DNA of 64,000 nucleotides from the NCBI GenBank assembly GCA_964058845.1, contig CAXKVR010000221.1, forward strand, positions 186,001 to 250,000. Reading direction: 5' to 3'. A program made the position numbers and the translations under genes. The stretch's first letter is position 1. Every line of letters begins with the position of its first letter. A model generated the notes under the pieces. The model was not told the origin of the DNA and did not search any database. It was given only the letters and a program-made list of their open reading frames with translations. The DNA comes from Carex sylvatica (taxonomy: Eukaryota; Streptophyta; Magnoliopsida; Poales; Cyperaceae). Shown here piece by piece: positions 11,040 to 21,959 of the stretch.

Positions 11040-12101
11040 TTATTGTATTTTGATGTTACTGAAAGACAGTACGGTATTGATTTTTCCCCTTATTTCAGCC
11101 ATAATAGATGGAAAACTTTTGCCCAAATCTACATATTCGTCAGTTAACATCCAACTAATTAGAGTTCCAGGCTCCGCAATGAAATCTAGGCAAGCATTTT
11201 TTAGGCGAGGAGAGTTGTGTTGCAGAGCCAAAGCCAAAGTGGTCGTAACCATGTCAAGTGAAATGTGAGAACATAACTTATCCTCACATAATGCCTTCAA
11301 CCCTTCTATTGCATATCTATCAGAAGCTACAAACAAATGTTGTGCAAATTTCATCAATGTCTTCTCAGAGTTGCAACTAGGAACAGAATCAGTATATATG
11401 AAGTGAAGCATTGCCTCGAATACCTCGGGGCACATGTCTCCAATTTTAATTTGTTGTTGTGTTGCCTCGGCCATATTTCCAAAGAGCATTGCCTTAAATA
11501 CAGGGGATCGTGCAGCAAGCACTATTCTATGGCACATAAAAGATCGATTTTCAACGCAAAAAGTTACATCAGCAGTTTCCCTACTTTCCAAGAGCTGCCC
11601 AATTTGGCTTTGTAAATCAAGTGACTTCGGCACCCCAAGAGAGCACCTATCGATGGTACAAATTAATTCAAAACTACCATTTTTTACAACATCCTCCGTG
11701 AATAATAGGTAACAATAATCGCCATAAGCAAGTACCTGTCCCTCAAAAGGAGAATTTAGTATCGCATACCTGAACTTCTGTTCCTGATCATCTCCTTTTA
11801 GATGATACTGATGAGAAAGTGCCGATGTTGTGCCGTCTCTCTTCATGAGACTCAAATTGATTGTTCGGTTCACAGTTTTGTATTTACCGTGAAGCCTAAC
11901 AAGGAAAGAAGTAAAACTGGACCACTCTTGACGTGTACCTCGTGGGTAACAGTCGATGACCCATTCATTGTCTAATGCATAAAATACGGGGGAGGAAACA
12001 AATTGCTCCGGTTGCAGATCCTTAATCTCTGAGCAGTTAAATTTGAAATGGTGTGAGGATGATGAGACTTTGATGTAGTATACTGATGCTGAATTTGCCA
12101 T
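11040..12101 (-). CDS. MATH-BTB protein (BPM-like CUL3 adaptor), copy A, intact
   Basis: A single-exon gene of 353 residues. The MATH (TRAF-like) domain spans about residues 7-150 (HHFKFNCSEIKDL, NEWVIDCYPRG, NGSFELICTI). The BTB/POZ domain spans about 164-270 (ETADVTFCVENRSFMCHRIV, LAARSPVFKAMLFGNMAEAT, VFEAMLHFIYTD). A BACK-like helical tail follows (HISLDMVTTTLALALQHNS). MATH-BTB proteins of the BPM family use MATH to hold a substrate and BTB to bind CULLIN3, giving a ubiquitin ligase acting in nucleus and cytosol. This copy lacks seven residues (NTDIPHN) present in the MATH-BTB linker of its paralogues, a 21-bp in-frame deletion. ATG context and length match the other copies. A TATA motif lies about 95 bp upstream. 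Belongs to the AMLFGNM subgroup. Its substrate cannot be told from sequence. Confidence 0.93.
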   Translation of the reverse strand: MANSASVYYIKVSSSSHHFKFNCSEIKDLQPEQFVSSPVFYALDNEWVIDCYPRGTRQEWSSFTSFLVRLHGKYKTVNRTINLSLMKRDGTTSALSHQYHLKGDDQEQKFRYAILNSPFEGQVLAYGDYCYLLFTEDVVKNGSFELICTIDRCSLGVPKSLDLQSQIGQLLESRETADVTFCVENRSFMCHRIVLAARSPVFKAMLFGNMAEATQQQIKIGDMCPEVFEAMLHFIYTDSVPSCNSEKTLMKFAQHLFVASDRYAIEGLKALCEDKLCSHISLDMVTTTLALALQHNSPRLKNACLDFIAEPGTLISWMLTDEYVDLGKSFPSIMAEIRGKINTVLSFSNIKIQ

Positions 12102-12189
12102 GAGTTCTGAGAGACTATTTATAAAATAGTATAAAATTGCGGAATTCAGATTAAACTAATAGATGATATGCAAGTAGAGGTTTTTAGTA

Positions 12190-12210
12190 CCAATATATAT
12201 ATAGAGCCAT
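12190..12210 (-). promoter_or_regulatory. TATA-type promoter block of copy A
   Basis: On the minus strand this reads GGCTCTATATATATATTGGT, about 95 bp before the ATG. The block GGCTCTATATATTGGTACTA recurs at nearly the same distance before the other intact copies, which supports it as the core promoter. Confidence 0.6.
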
Positions 12211-12264
12211 GAAAGTAGAGGTGACTAATCTTTTCTCTAGAAGCGTCAAATATATATGCTTAGC

Positions 12265-12511
12265 TGTTATTAGGAGAGATGGACAATGATGAATTGTTTA
12301 TATATAGAATGTATTGAATGATTCGTAATCTAATTACAAACTGTACATGTGCTTATATAGGCATATTAGGCATTGTACCTTCCTAAATTACAATATAGCT
12401 GTTGTTACTACAAATTCCAGCTATAATCTAATAAAATCCATCTACAGTTTCCTATTTTACAAAGATTACAAGATTTGTTAGTGATACTCACTATTTTCAG
12501 TATCTTTAATA
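12265..12511 (-). mobile_element. Short solo LTR upstream of copy A, TSD TTAGC
   Basis: A 247-bp insertion flanked by TTAGC at 12260-12264 and 12512-12516. On the minus strand it ends AATAACA and carries a CTATATAAGC TATA motif, like a Copia LTR, but it begins TA rather than TG. The unoccupied site is visible in other units, where CTGTTTAGCAAATACAG is continuous. Related LTRs sit at the same site upstream of copies I and J, so the insertion predates duplication of these units. Confidence 0.75.
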
Positions 12512-12516
12512 TTAGC

Positions 12517-13467
12517 AAATACAGATGAATCACGTAACCAAAAGGGGCAAACTATAAAACTAGTATATTCGATAATAATTAGTAAGGTTGTAATATTATT
12601 CCTTGTATTGACGTATTTAACATCTGCAATAGTGAGTATAGTATACCCATGGGCCATGGGAGATTGGACTAACTTTTGAATAGGGAAAAAACAAAAGCGG
12701 GCCTTCTATTGGGCCCTAATTCGATTAGGCTCATAACCTGCAGATGTTAATTATGATAATTTTTATGTATTGAAACATAATTTTAGAGACATATTATACA
12801 AAATTGTCGTGTGAAGGATAAATGTGTAGTTACTTTGAAATTTAGGTATATTTTTGCAATTTTTTATCTGAAAGTATAGTTGTAAAGATATATATACTTT
12901 AAAATATTTTGGCAGGCTAGGGCAAATGCCTCCTACTGCCTGCAGGGTGCTGGACATTTCCTTTTTTCACAAAATGATTTTATTAAATGATTTTTTCTTG
13001 CCAGAAAATTTGTTCTGTGAAGAAAAACTAAATGCTTGACCACTTGATATTTGAATTTATTATCAAAAATGTGTTTTGAGTTTAGTAATGAAATTTCAAT
13101 TTACTTCCCCAATGTGCAAATCTGAAGAACATTAGATCTTAAAATTGGTCACGTTAGCAAATGAGATAGAAAAGCACCTACAAATAAGGTTTACATAGTT
13201 GATTCTTCATGAAAATATTCACATCATTGCCCACCAATTAAAGTTAAGTACTTCATCAAATGGAATCTTTATTCATTATCAATTTGCAAAACAGTACCTG
13301 TAGAAAACAAAAATGCATGCTGTATAATTCAAAGAAATAAAAATTAGCGAATATTACTTTCATCATAAAGGTTCCATAATTGCTAGATCAAAGAAAAACA
13401 AAATAAACATCTGCATTTAGTTAATAAGCTATCTGTTTTTTTTTTTTGCTTTTTGCTTTGCTTTCTA
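12517..13467. repeat. Inter-gene spacer of the MATH-BTB unit (A/B)
   Basis: Contains the distal block GGACTAACTTTTGAATAGGG ... GGGCCTTCTATTGGGCCC (about 12660-12742) and then the downstream-flank motifs of copy B. The same order of motifs recurs at 18.3, 30.8/31.2, 42.3, 53.3, 56.2, 59.8, 61.2 and 63.8 kb. No separate gene is seen. Confidence 0.6.
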
Positions 13468-14500
13468 TCATTCCTGTGATGGTCCTGTATTGACCCTGTT
13501 TCTTATTTCAGCCTTTATGGATGGGAAGCTTCTGACCAAATCTACATATTCGTCAGTTAATGTCCAACTAACCAGAATTCCTGGCTTCGCAATTAAATCC
13601 AGGCAAGCTTTTTTTAGCTGAGAAGAGTTGTGCTGCTGAGCCAAAGCCAAAGTAGTTGTAACCGTGTCAAGTGAAGTGTGAGCACATAACTTATCCTCAC
13701 ATAATGCCTTCAAACCTTCTATTGCATATCTATCAGCAGATACAACAAATGTTGTGCCATCTCCATTGATGACTTCTCAGAATCAAAAGAGGGAAAATGA
13801 TCAGTGTAAATAAAGTGGAGCATTGCTTTGAATATCTCAGGGGACATGTCTTCAATTTTAATCTGTTTCTGTGTCGCCTCAGCCATGTTACCAAAAAGCT
13901 CTGCTTTAAATACAGGGGAACGTGCAGCGAGCACTATTCTATGGCATGTAAAAGATTGATTTTTAACACAAAAAGTTTCATCATCTGTCTCGCTACTTAC
14001 CAATAGCTGCCCAATTTGGCTGTGTAAATCAAATGACATCAGCACCCCAAGGGAGCACGAATCGTGGGGTATATGTGTGTTATCGATGCTGCAAAATAAT
14101 TCAAAACTACCATCGTTGACGAAATTATTCCACAACGATGAGGTACAATGATTCTTCTAAATGAGAATTTTGTACCGCATACAAGAATAAATCAGCCTCG
14201 TCTCCTTGTCTGTATATAATTGGAAGTGTGTATGTTATCCCGTCTCTTTTCATGAGACCCAAATTGAATGTTGGGTTTAGGGTTTTATATTCACCAGGAA
14301 GCCTAACAAGAAAAGAAGTTACACTAGACAACCCCTGGTGTGAACCTTGTGGGTAACAATCAATGACCCATTCAGTGTCCAATGCATGAAATACAGGGGA
14401 TGAAACAAATTTTCCAGGTTGCAGATCCTTCATCTCTGAGTATTTAAAATTTGAAATGGTGTACAACTTTGGTGTATTTTATTGATGCTAAATTTTCCAT
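13468..14500 (-). pseudogene. MATH-BTB pseudogene, copy B
   Basis: Full-length homology to copies A and C, but broken. The start ATG (14498-14500) is followed after HHFKF by a one-base insertion that creates a stop. A second frame change lies near 14130, between the two MATH segments ending ...EESLYLIVVE and starting FVNDGSFELF. A one-base deletion near 13735 changes VAADRYAIEGL into another frame. Conserved pieces include FTCHRIVLAARSPVFKAELF and EIFKAMLHFIYTD, so it belongs to the AELFGNM subgroup with copies C, D and H. It should not produce a full MATH-BTB protein. Confidence 0.9.
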
Positions 14501-16638
14501 GAGTTATGAGAAGGCGATCTATATGACATATGAACTGACATGCAAAGAGAGGTTTTTAGCACTAATTTATAGAATCATAGGTGCCTATTCGTTTCTCTAG
14601 AAGCCCCACATCTGTTTAACAAATACAGATGAATCACATAATCCAAAGAGGCAAACAATTAAAGTTCATTTAATAATATACATTGTATAAAATCAATCAA
14701 ACATTCATTCCTCTTGAATGGTCAAACTTTCAAGCCAAAATTTATTTCCAATAGTCATCCATGTTGACCATGAATAAATACATAGCAATCAATTAAAATT
14801 TCACTTCATTTTCTTATAAATTTTGCTGTGCAAATTCAAATCTAGTTTTTGCTGGAATTTAATTGTAAGTCTTTCGCTGGATTTGAATTCTAGCATGGCT
14901 CGATTCATGAGACGAGGGAATGAGGGCCAGCGGCAGCTCTGTAGACTATAGTGCCTGACTGGTGCCATAATAATATAATAAAATAATAAAATATAACTTA
15001 ACAAAAAATTTAGTAAAATGTTAGTAACAATTAACTATTAATGCGGCTGCTGGCTTACTTCCATCCCTCTCTACTTCTTGATCTTCCTCATCAGAGACTG
15101 ATAGTAGTTATGTTGCTAGTAACTCATTTGTGTAAATAGCTAGGGTAGCACCATTTCGTATTATTGTGTTTTTGAACTTACCTTACATCTTCTGTATATA
15201 TCAACAACAATGAGACAGTATTTGCGAGGGTCAAAAATAACTATTTACGATGGTATACCAACATAAATGTGTTTTTTCTACTCGTGACCGTAGTATCCGC
15301 GAGAGTATACCGTCATAAATACGCTTTTTCTCTCGTGAATACTGTCTACTTGCTTCGTAATCTCTATTAGGTTTAGCTTAATCTTTTATTTTGTCAGAGT
15401 TATGTAACTCTGCTACATAACTCTGCTTTATCTACTCGGTACTTTCTTGGTACTTTCTTAGTCGGTTATGACATAATTTTGATATTTTTTTTTTGTAAAT
15501 CAAGTATATTTTTATAATTTAAAAAAAACTATGCAATAAATTCAATCTGTGTGATTGATATTTAGAGGGCTCTTTTCTGTTAATATGATTTGTTCATTTT
15601 CAGTCGAACACTTCAATTTGAAATAGTAAGATTTTATTTTCCTAAAATTAGAAGGGAATACTAACTCATCCATAGACATGCAAATGTATTCAATTGGAGC
15701 TCTTCCTTTAAAGTTTTCTTTAAAGCTAAAACAAAAAACAAAAAACAAAGTATGCTGATCTTAATTCAAGACCAAGAATAAAATAAGTGAAATTTGACAA
15801 CATAGCTTGTTTTGCAACATGATATATTACTCATCTATATTCATATGAGCGTGAAAACTCATCCGAAATAAATTGACGTGTATACAAAATAAATTCCAAG
15901 TGAATAAAATTCTATCAGCTTACATAAGAAAATGTCGACATTTCATTCTCAATGGTAAACATAAATTGTTTAACTTACCTAACACAATTTCATGATTCTA
16001 AATATAGCAACAGCATTAACTACTGCGATTTGAAAAAAAACCAGCTCTTTGACATCAGTACCTTAAAATATTGAGAATTAAAAACAAATAATAAAGTAAA
16101 ACCAACTTAATCTCTGTATTTTGCACAGAAAGTAAATCATGATCATCATCATGCCACATTTCCTACAAAATAATATTCTGGTGCTACTAATATCAAAATT
16201 TATTGACCTCTTAAATTAATGAAGAAACAAAATTTTCCATTCCAAAACACAATTTCAAAGATTTAGTAAAGTTGTATGGTATCGTCCAAAAAGTATTTCA
16301 CTTTGCTTAAGAAAATTTATAAATTTTGTACTGTAATTAATACCAGAACAAGTGATTCATAACAGAAAGACTGGTACTGGGGTAGAATTAGGTGTCCAGG
16401 TGTGCTTACACCTGACATTGGGAGGAAAATTTCAAGTGTGCTCCTGGAAAAATTTCCTGAAAGAGAATTTTTAAAAAGAGCCAAGGACTTTAAAAGATTG
16501 GTCAAAAAACAGTAATTTTATATACTGGCATACTATACCAACCATGTCATGTAACTCCACCTTCAGAAAGAGGAAAGAAGCAATAGAAATCAAAGAGAAC
16601 TGAGTGAAATGAAATAGAGAAGCACCTGTTATTGAGAT
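14501..16638. repeat. Spacer between copies B and C
   Basis: About 2.1 kb. Begins with the promoter-type flank of copy B, including the palindrome at 14609-14631 and the TTTAATAATATACATTGTA and CTTGAATGGTCAAACTTTCA unit motifs. It then runs through about 0.7 kb of unassigned AT-rich DNA and regains unit-like motifs (GACACAATTTCATGATTCTA, near 15980) before copy C. No separate gene is supported. Confidence 0.5.
14609..14631. promoter_or_regulatory. Conserved upstream palindrome of copy B
   Basis: An inverted repeat CATCTGT / ACAGATG around a short AT-rich centre, about 110 bp upstream of the start. Equivalent palindromes occur at 23158-23179 and 53082-53104, and diverged forms near 17868 and 55690. 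It is the site split by an LTR upstream of copies A, I and J. A protein-binding or cruciform role is a hypothesis. Confidence 0.45.
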
Positions 16639-17709
16639 TCACATAGTTGAACACGTATTAGCGTTACTCAAAGATGGATCAGCATCGACTTTACATCGTA
16701 TTTCAGCCATTATAGATGGGAAGTTTCTGACCAAATCTACATATTCGTCGGTCAACGTCCAACTAACTAGATTTCCTGGCTTCGCAATGAAATCTAGGCA
16801 AGCATTTTTTAGCTGAGGAGAGTTGTGCTGCAGAGCCAAAGCCAAAATGGCCGTAACCGTGTCAAGTGAAATGTGAGCACATAACTTATCCTCACATAAT
16901 GCCTTCAACCCTTGTATTGCATATCTATCAGCAGCTACAAACAAATGTTGTGCCATTTTCGTTGATGACTTGGCAGAATCACAACAGGGAAATAAATCGT
17001 TGTAAATGAAGTGGAGCATTGCTTCAAATACCTCGGGGGACATGTCCTTAATTTTAATACGTTTCTGTGTTGCCTCGGCCATATTACCAAAGAGCTCTGC
17101 TTTAAAAACAGGGGATCGTGCAGCAAGCACTATTCTATGGCACATAAAATATTGGTTTTCAACGTAAAAAGTTACATCAGATGTCTCGGTACTTTCCAAG
17201 AGATGCCCAATTTGGCTGTTTAAATCAAATGACTTTGGAACCCGAAGGAAACATCTATTGTGGGGTATATCTGTGTTAATGATGATGCAAATTAATTCAA
17301 AACAACCATCATTGACAAAATCCTTCTCAAATGATGAGTTAGGATATTCACCATAACCATATACCTTTCCTTGAAAAGGAGACTTTTGCACCGCAAACTG
17401 GAATCTCTCGTATTCTTTAAGATTTTGATTTGAAGGTGTGTATGATATCTTGTCTCTCTTCTTGAGATGCAAACTGAATGTTGGGTACACGGTTTTCCAT
17501 TTACGGTGAACCCTAACAAGGAAAGAAGTATTACAGGACAATTCTTGGCATAAACCTTGTGGATAACAGTCAATAACCCATTCATTGCCTAATGCATGAA
17601 ATACAGGAGAGGTAACAAATTGCCCAGGTTGCAGATCCTTCATCTCGGAGTAGTTAAATTGGAATTGGTGTGAAACTTCAATGTACTTTATTGATGCTGA
17701 ATTTGCCAT
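16639..17709 (-). CDS. MATH-BTB protein (BPM-like CUL3 adaptor), copy C, intact
   Basis: A single-exon ORF of 356 residues from MANSASIKYIEV. MATH about residues 8-150 (HQFQFNYSEMKDLQPGQF, GNEWVIDCYPQG, NDGCFELICI). The linker retains NTDIPHN. BTB about 172-278 (SDVTFYVENQYFMCHRIVL, SPVFKAELFGNMAEATQKRI, FEAMLHFIYNDLFPCCDS), then the BACK-like tail. It is the only intact member of the AELFGNM subgroup in the window. Its MATH domain differs from copy A mainly at about residues 50-135, including basic patches HRKWKTVY and HLKKRDK. The usual length and lack of introns match neighbours. The promoter TATA block lies at about 17813-17824. Substrate unknown. Confidence 0.93.
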   Translation of the reverse strand: MANSASIKYIEVSHQFQFNYSEMKDLQPGQFVTSPVFHALGNEWVIDCYPQGLCQELSCNTSFLVRVHRKWKTVYPTFSLHLKKRDKISYTPSNQNLKEYERFQFAVQKSPFQGKVYGYGEYPNSSFEKDFVNDGCFELICIIINTDIPHNRCFLRVPKSFDLNSQIGHLLESTETSDVTFYVENQYFMCHRIVLAARSPVFKAELFGNMAEATQKRIKIKDMSPEVFEAMLHFIYNDLFPCCDSAKSSTKMAQHLFVAADRYAIQGLKALCEDKLCAHISLDTVTAILALALQHNSPQLKNACLDFIAKPGNLVSWTLTDEYVDLVRNFPSIMAEIRCKVDADPSLSNANTCSTM

Positions 17710-17811
17710 GAGTTTTGAGAAGACGGTTTATAAGAAAGGAAAATTTGTTTAACTTAGGAACAAATAGATGAAATATGAACTGACATGAAATTAAGGAGTG
17801 GTTGTTAGTAC

Positions 17812-17828
17812 CAATATATAGAGAGCCA
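17812..17828 (-). promoter_or_regulatory. TATA-type promoter block of copy C
   Basis: The minus strand carries the TATATATTGGTACTAA form of the block shared by the array, about 105 bp before the ATG, followed upstream by GGGAAACGATTAGTCACC. Confidence 0.55.
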
Positions 17829-18675
17829 TAGGTGACTAATCGTTTCCCTAGAAGCCCCACATTTATTTAGCAAATAAAGATGAACACATAACCCAAAGAG
17901 GCATAGTATAAAAAGTTTCATTTATTAATATACATTGTTTGAGAACATCCATTCCCCTTGAATGGTCAAACTTTCAAGCCAAAATTTATGTTAATAATCA
18001 TCTATGCATGTTGACCATGAATAAATGCTGAGCAATCAATAAATCAAGCAGCAGTTATATAGTGCCTACAGTCTGGTAAAAGTTAAAAACAATTAACAAG
18101 ACTTGTATATATAGACACTGATAAAATGGTAATAACAATTAACAAGAGTTCATGGCCAAAACCTATGGGAACATTGATCGTGAATCATGAACACATTAAT
18201 TGATCTGTATGCATTTTCCACACTTAATCTTCAGATTAAGCTACGCACTTCTTAATTGATCAGAATTTGTAATTTCGTTCCTTTCATCGAGTATACCCGT
18301 GAGAGATTGGACTAATTTTTAACATGCAAAATAAGCAGGCCTATATTATTGGGCCATTATTCTACGAGGCTCATAACCTGCAAGCAGGCCTATTATTGGG
18401 CCGTTGGGACATAAGTTTATAATTATTTTATAAATTTACTATATTTTATTTATTTTTGTGTCTACAATATTTTAATAATATATAGGTGACTAATCGTTTG
18501 CCTAGAGCACCTATCTGTTTAGTTTGTACTACTCAATTTCAAAACTTGCAAATAAATATTGAGATTAATTTATTGGTTTCAGACCGAATCAAATTAATGG
18601 ATTGTCGGTTGGAGAAAGTAATAAAAATATATTGCTTTATTGCACTGTCAACTATTAATCATGTAATTATTATTG

Positions 18676-19053
18676 AATCTGGATAACATCAATGTCATTT
18701 CAGTCTATACCAACTACAAAATCTATTGAATTGACTTTAAATGATGAATTCAAACCGTTCAAACCGATCTACTTCATTAGTTGTGTGTTTACATCAAAAT
18801 TTATAATTTTTTGAATTTATTTAGTATCAAGTCAAGCAGTCAAATATATGAGTTTTTAAGTTAATTTTTATACATTTATGTTTCAACATTTTTACCGCTT
18901 GATTTGATACTAAAATAACTCAAAAATATTAAAAAAATTTGCATTTAAACGTATCACTCATAAAGTACATCGGTTTGGAGTAGTCGTTTGAAGTCTATTC
19001 AATCGATTTTGAAGTTAGTGTCATATGACACCGATGTCATACTAGCCGGACTC
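18676..19053. mobile_element. Mutator-type foldback MITE, 10-bp TSD
   Basis: The ends GGATAACATC...GATGTCATACTAGCCGG are imperfect inverted repeats, and the interior arms (CAAACCGTTCAAACCGATCT and its complement) also fold back. It is flanked by ATTATTATTG at 18666-18675 and 19054-19063, a 10-bp duplication. A related element is at about 23229-23630. No coding capacity. Confidence 0.75.
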
Positions 19054-19069
19054 ATTATTATTGTCTACG

Positions 19070-20060
19070 CTTAGTATTCAGGTTATTGTAGAAGCTTTGA
19101 TTGATATATATTTTCTTGCAGATCTTGTTTTAGAAAAACAAATGGAATATCTCATATAAAGTATTCTTCTATATAATTATATTGCTGAGAAAATAGGAGC
19201 AGATTATCCTAATCGAAATTGTAATATCAGGGATATTACAATTGTCTCTTTGCTCCTCCTTTAAAGTTATAAGCTGTGTCATATTATTGATAATATATTA
19301 AATTGTCTCTTTGCATCTAAATTTAAAATATAACTAAATAAAATGTTACAATTTTAATATGGATAAATTTGTAATTTAATCTCCATGTGAGAGGCTACTG
19401 TGACGTGTACTATTAAATTTGTAATTTTAATACCAATGACCTTAATGAATTAATCTATATAAGTCGCAGTTCTTACTATCTTACTACAACCAGGTTACAT
19501 GCAATTAATTGAGTAATTCTTTGAAGCCTTCCAAAAATCTAAAGCTAAAATTTACAGCTAAAGAAGCTTAAGATTTATCAATTAACTTCATCTGGTGGCA
19601 TTTTCTTCAATTCGAAAACAAGGAGCTGTCTTTGCCCGGAAAGCTTAAATCAATTTCCTGCTTAGAGAAGCTGTCTTTGGCCGGAAAGATTTTAAATCAC
19701 TGTTCATGACTTAAATAATGGAGATTCCAGTGGTGTTGCGAGATGTTATCTCATCTGCATAAGAGAAAAGCTAGCTAGATCGCTCCGAGTATTTGATAAG
19801 AAAATTCGATTGTTCTATATATATATATGTTTTCAAATAAAAGAATATATATTTATATTTGGATGCCATTTTATTTCTTTTGCAGGATGTTTGGATGTCC
19901 GTGATGTGTTTTATATGTTTTGGTTTTCTCTCTTATGTGATTAATTTATTCAGTCAGCTTTGATGATTATGTTCATGAATTATCTAGAAATAAGTAATGT
20001 TATCCGAAACTGCAAGTCTAACCAATAAAAATAATATCCTTTATGTGAGCAGGTGAGCTT
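19070..20060. repeat. Paralogous block, also at 47.16-49.69 kb
   Basis: This stretch aligns in order with 47160-47262 plus 48694-49690 (shared GATTATCCTAATCGAA, GGAAATCTAAAGCTGA-like, CAGTGGTGTTGC, CATGATTATGTTCATGAATT and TGTGAGCAGGTGAGCT motifs). In the second copy it is interrupted by the Copia element at 47263-48688. It looks like part of a larger ancestral repeat unit. I cannot assign a gene: short ATG frames in the two copies do not agree in length. Confidence 0.5.
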
Positions 20061-20139
20061 TATGTAAGAATTTTCAAGAATTTTCAGGACATGAAGCTTT
20101 GACGTCTAGTGAAAATTAAAGTAATTTCGACTTCGCAAT

Positions 20140-20290
20140 CTGTGCGAAGAATTCAAGAAGAAAAAAAAATTGAAGTAATTTGCCACAACCAGATTCGAAC
20201 TTTACATGAGCAGATTTCAAAAAGAAAAATAATTGAAGTAATTTGCCAGAGCCTGATTCAAACTTTACAAAAGCAAACCGATCTGATGGC
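20140..20290 (+). repeat. Short tandem repeat, about 66 bp
   Basis: Two to three degenerate copies of a unit containing TTGAAGTAATTTGCCA followed by GATTCGAACTTTACA. A single-copy equivalent is at about 51540-51600 and 56800 (GTAATTCGGGATGGCCAGAT), so the unit has been amplified here. The resulting 62-codon frame is probably fortuitous. Confidence 0.4.
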
Positions 20291-20714
20291 CGATTAAATT
20301 TTGGATTTCACTTGTGTTCCCACTTCCCTATTCGTAATTTACTTCCATATTTGGCAAATCTGGTGGCTGAGGACCATTGAACCTAATAATTGGTCATAGT
20401 ACAATACCCGTCAGAATCCTCTAACGTTAGTAAATGAGATGCAAAAGCACCAATAATAAAGATTCACATAATTGTGTCTCAAAGAAAATATGCACATAGT
20501 TATACCAATAAACCTCAAGGACTTCATCAAGGTAATATTCACTATCAATTTGCTAAAGAATCCCTGTAAGTAACACAAAATCCATGCTCTATAATTCCTG
20601 TATGAAACAATTAACAATTTAAGGAGACATCGACCTCAAGAACAGTATCCTAAAGTTTAGCTAGTTAATGGATCTTATTTTTGGATTCAAATTATCAAAC
20701 TAAACTCCTTATTT

Positions 20715-21623
20715 CACTAGTCTATTAAATGGTCAATAGGCAATGGAAAGATGATTTCTTTTTGGTATGACAAATGGGGGCTGCAACCTATCCGAGCTCT
20801 CAAGGATGGAAGGTCTAGACCACCCTCTCAATGCATAACCTTGTCTGATGTGTTTGAAACCAAACCCGAACTACTCACTCACTCTACTGGTACGGTACCG
20901 GTCTTAACAGATGAGGAGGATACCCTAGCATGGTGTTGGTTAAGCGATGGGAATTACACTGCTGCCTCAGTATATAATATCATGATCACGGCTGGAAAAG
21001 TGAAATGGGGCTGTTTTGAGGTGTGGAGAAGCCTTGCACCGGCTAAAGTCAAAATCCTAACATACCTAATGCTTAACAATAGAGTACTAACACATGATGT
21101 GATGCTTACAAGAGGTATGAATTGTGATGCTAGATGTGCTATGTGTGACAATTGTTCGATGGAAACTGTGCATCATTTGTTCTTTCAATGCTCTTATGCA
21201 CAAGCAGTGTGGCACCGTATAGAGAATCTAATGCAAACTGCTGATACAATTTTGGAGACCTGGGAGCTGTCTAGAACTCGATATAGTGCAGCACTAGGGG
21301 TACCACAGAGACTATGGGCGACACGATGTATGGCAGTTATATGGTTGCTGTGGAAGCAGCGCAATGAAGTGATATTTCAAGGAAAGAGAAGGCCACCAGG
21401 GGTACTTTCTAACATGGCCGGAGAAGAGGCTCGATTGTGGATTACTGTGGGTATGGGTCAGAGGTCACATTCAATGGCTAACGACACAATGCTAAGAGGG
21501 GTTATGCCTACAGAAATTGGCTGATTTGTAATATTTTTAATTTTTATTAGACTAGAGATGTTGTAAACACATTTATTCAATTCAACATTAGTAGCTGCTA
21601 CTAATTTTTCAAAAAAAAAAAAA
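20715..21623 (+). mobile_element. 5'-truncated LINE with reverse-transcriptase zinc-binding end
   Basis: The ORF at 20751-21524 encodes the C-terminal part of a plant non-LTR retrotransposon ORF2. It has ISFWYDKWG, then VWRSLAPAKVKILTYLMLNN, the zinc-binding region CDARCAMCDNCSMETVHHLF with FQC, and LWKQRNEVIFQGK. This is the zf-RVT region found after the reverse transcriptase. No polymerase domain is present, so the copy is strongly 5'-truncated. It ends in an A-run at 21611-21623. The frame is open to its natural end, suggesting a fairly young insertion. A target duplication could not be recognised. Confidence 0.85.
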
Positions 21624-21643
21624 CACAAGAAATACAAGGGCAT

Positions 21644-21865
21644 TTTTTATTTTTTATATAAAGTTGGATTAACCCAACAATTTCATTAGAAACCATAGAG
21701 TCATACTGTTGCCAACTCCAAACATCTGGAGTAGGGACAGATACAGGAACTGGTACATACAAAATACTGCCTAATACATCACCAAAAGCCACTAAGGCAT
21801 TGAAAATACCAGAATTGGTAAAAACACACAAAAAGACTAGAATTCAAGTACTCAGTCCATACAAA
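21644..21865 (-). mobile_element. LINE 3'-end fragment, minus strand
   Basis: The T-rich left edge (TTTTTTATTTTTTATATAAAG) followed by TTGGATTAACCCAACAATTT looks like the 3' tail of a LINE inserted on the minus strand. Flanks ACAAGGGCATT and ACAAAGGGAACATT may be a diverged target duplication. The surrounding sequence is MATH-BTB downstream flank. Confidence 0.4.
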
Positions 21866-21959
21866 GGGAACATTACATTCGTCATAAATTCATAATTGCT
21901 AGAACAAAGAAAAACACAACAAACAACTGCATTACATATGAGACGATATCTTCATTGAG

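Noticed and set aside
20109..20297. 62-codon ORF with repeated EVICHNQIRTL-like units
   Set aside because: Comes from a short tandem DNA repeat; the single-copy equivalents in sister units are not open frames.
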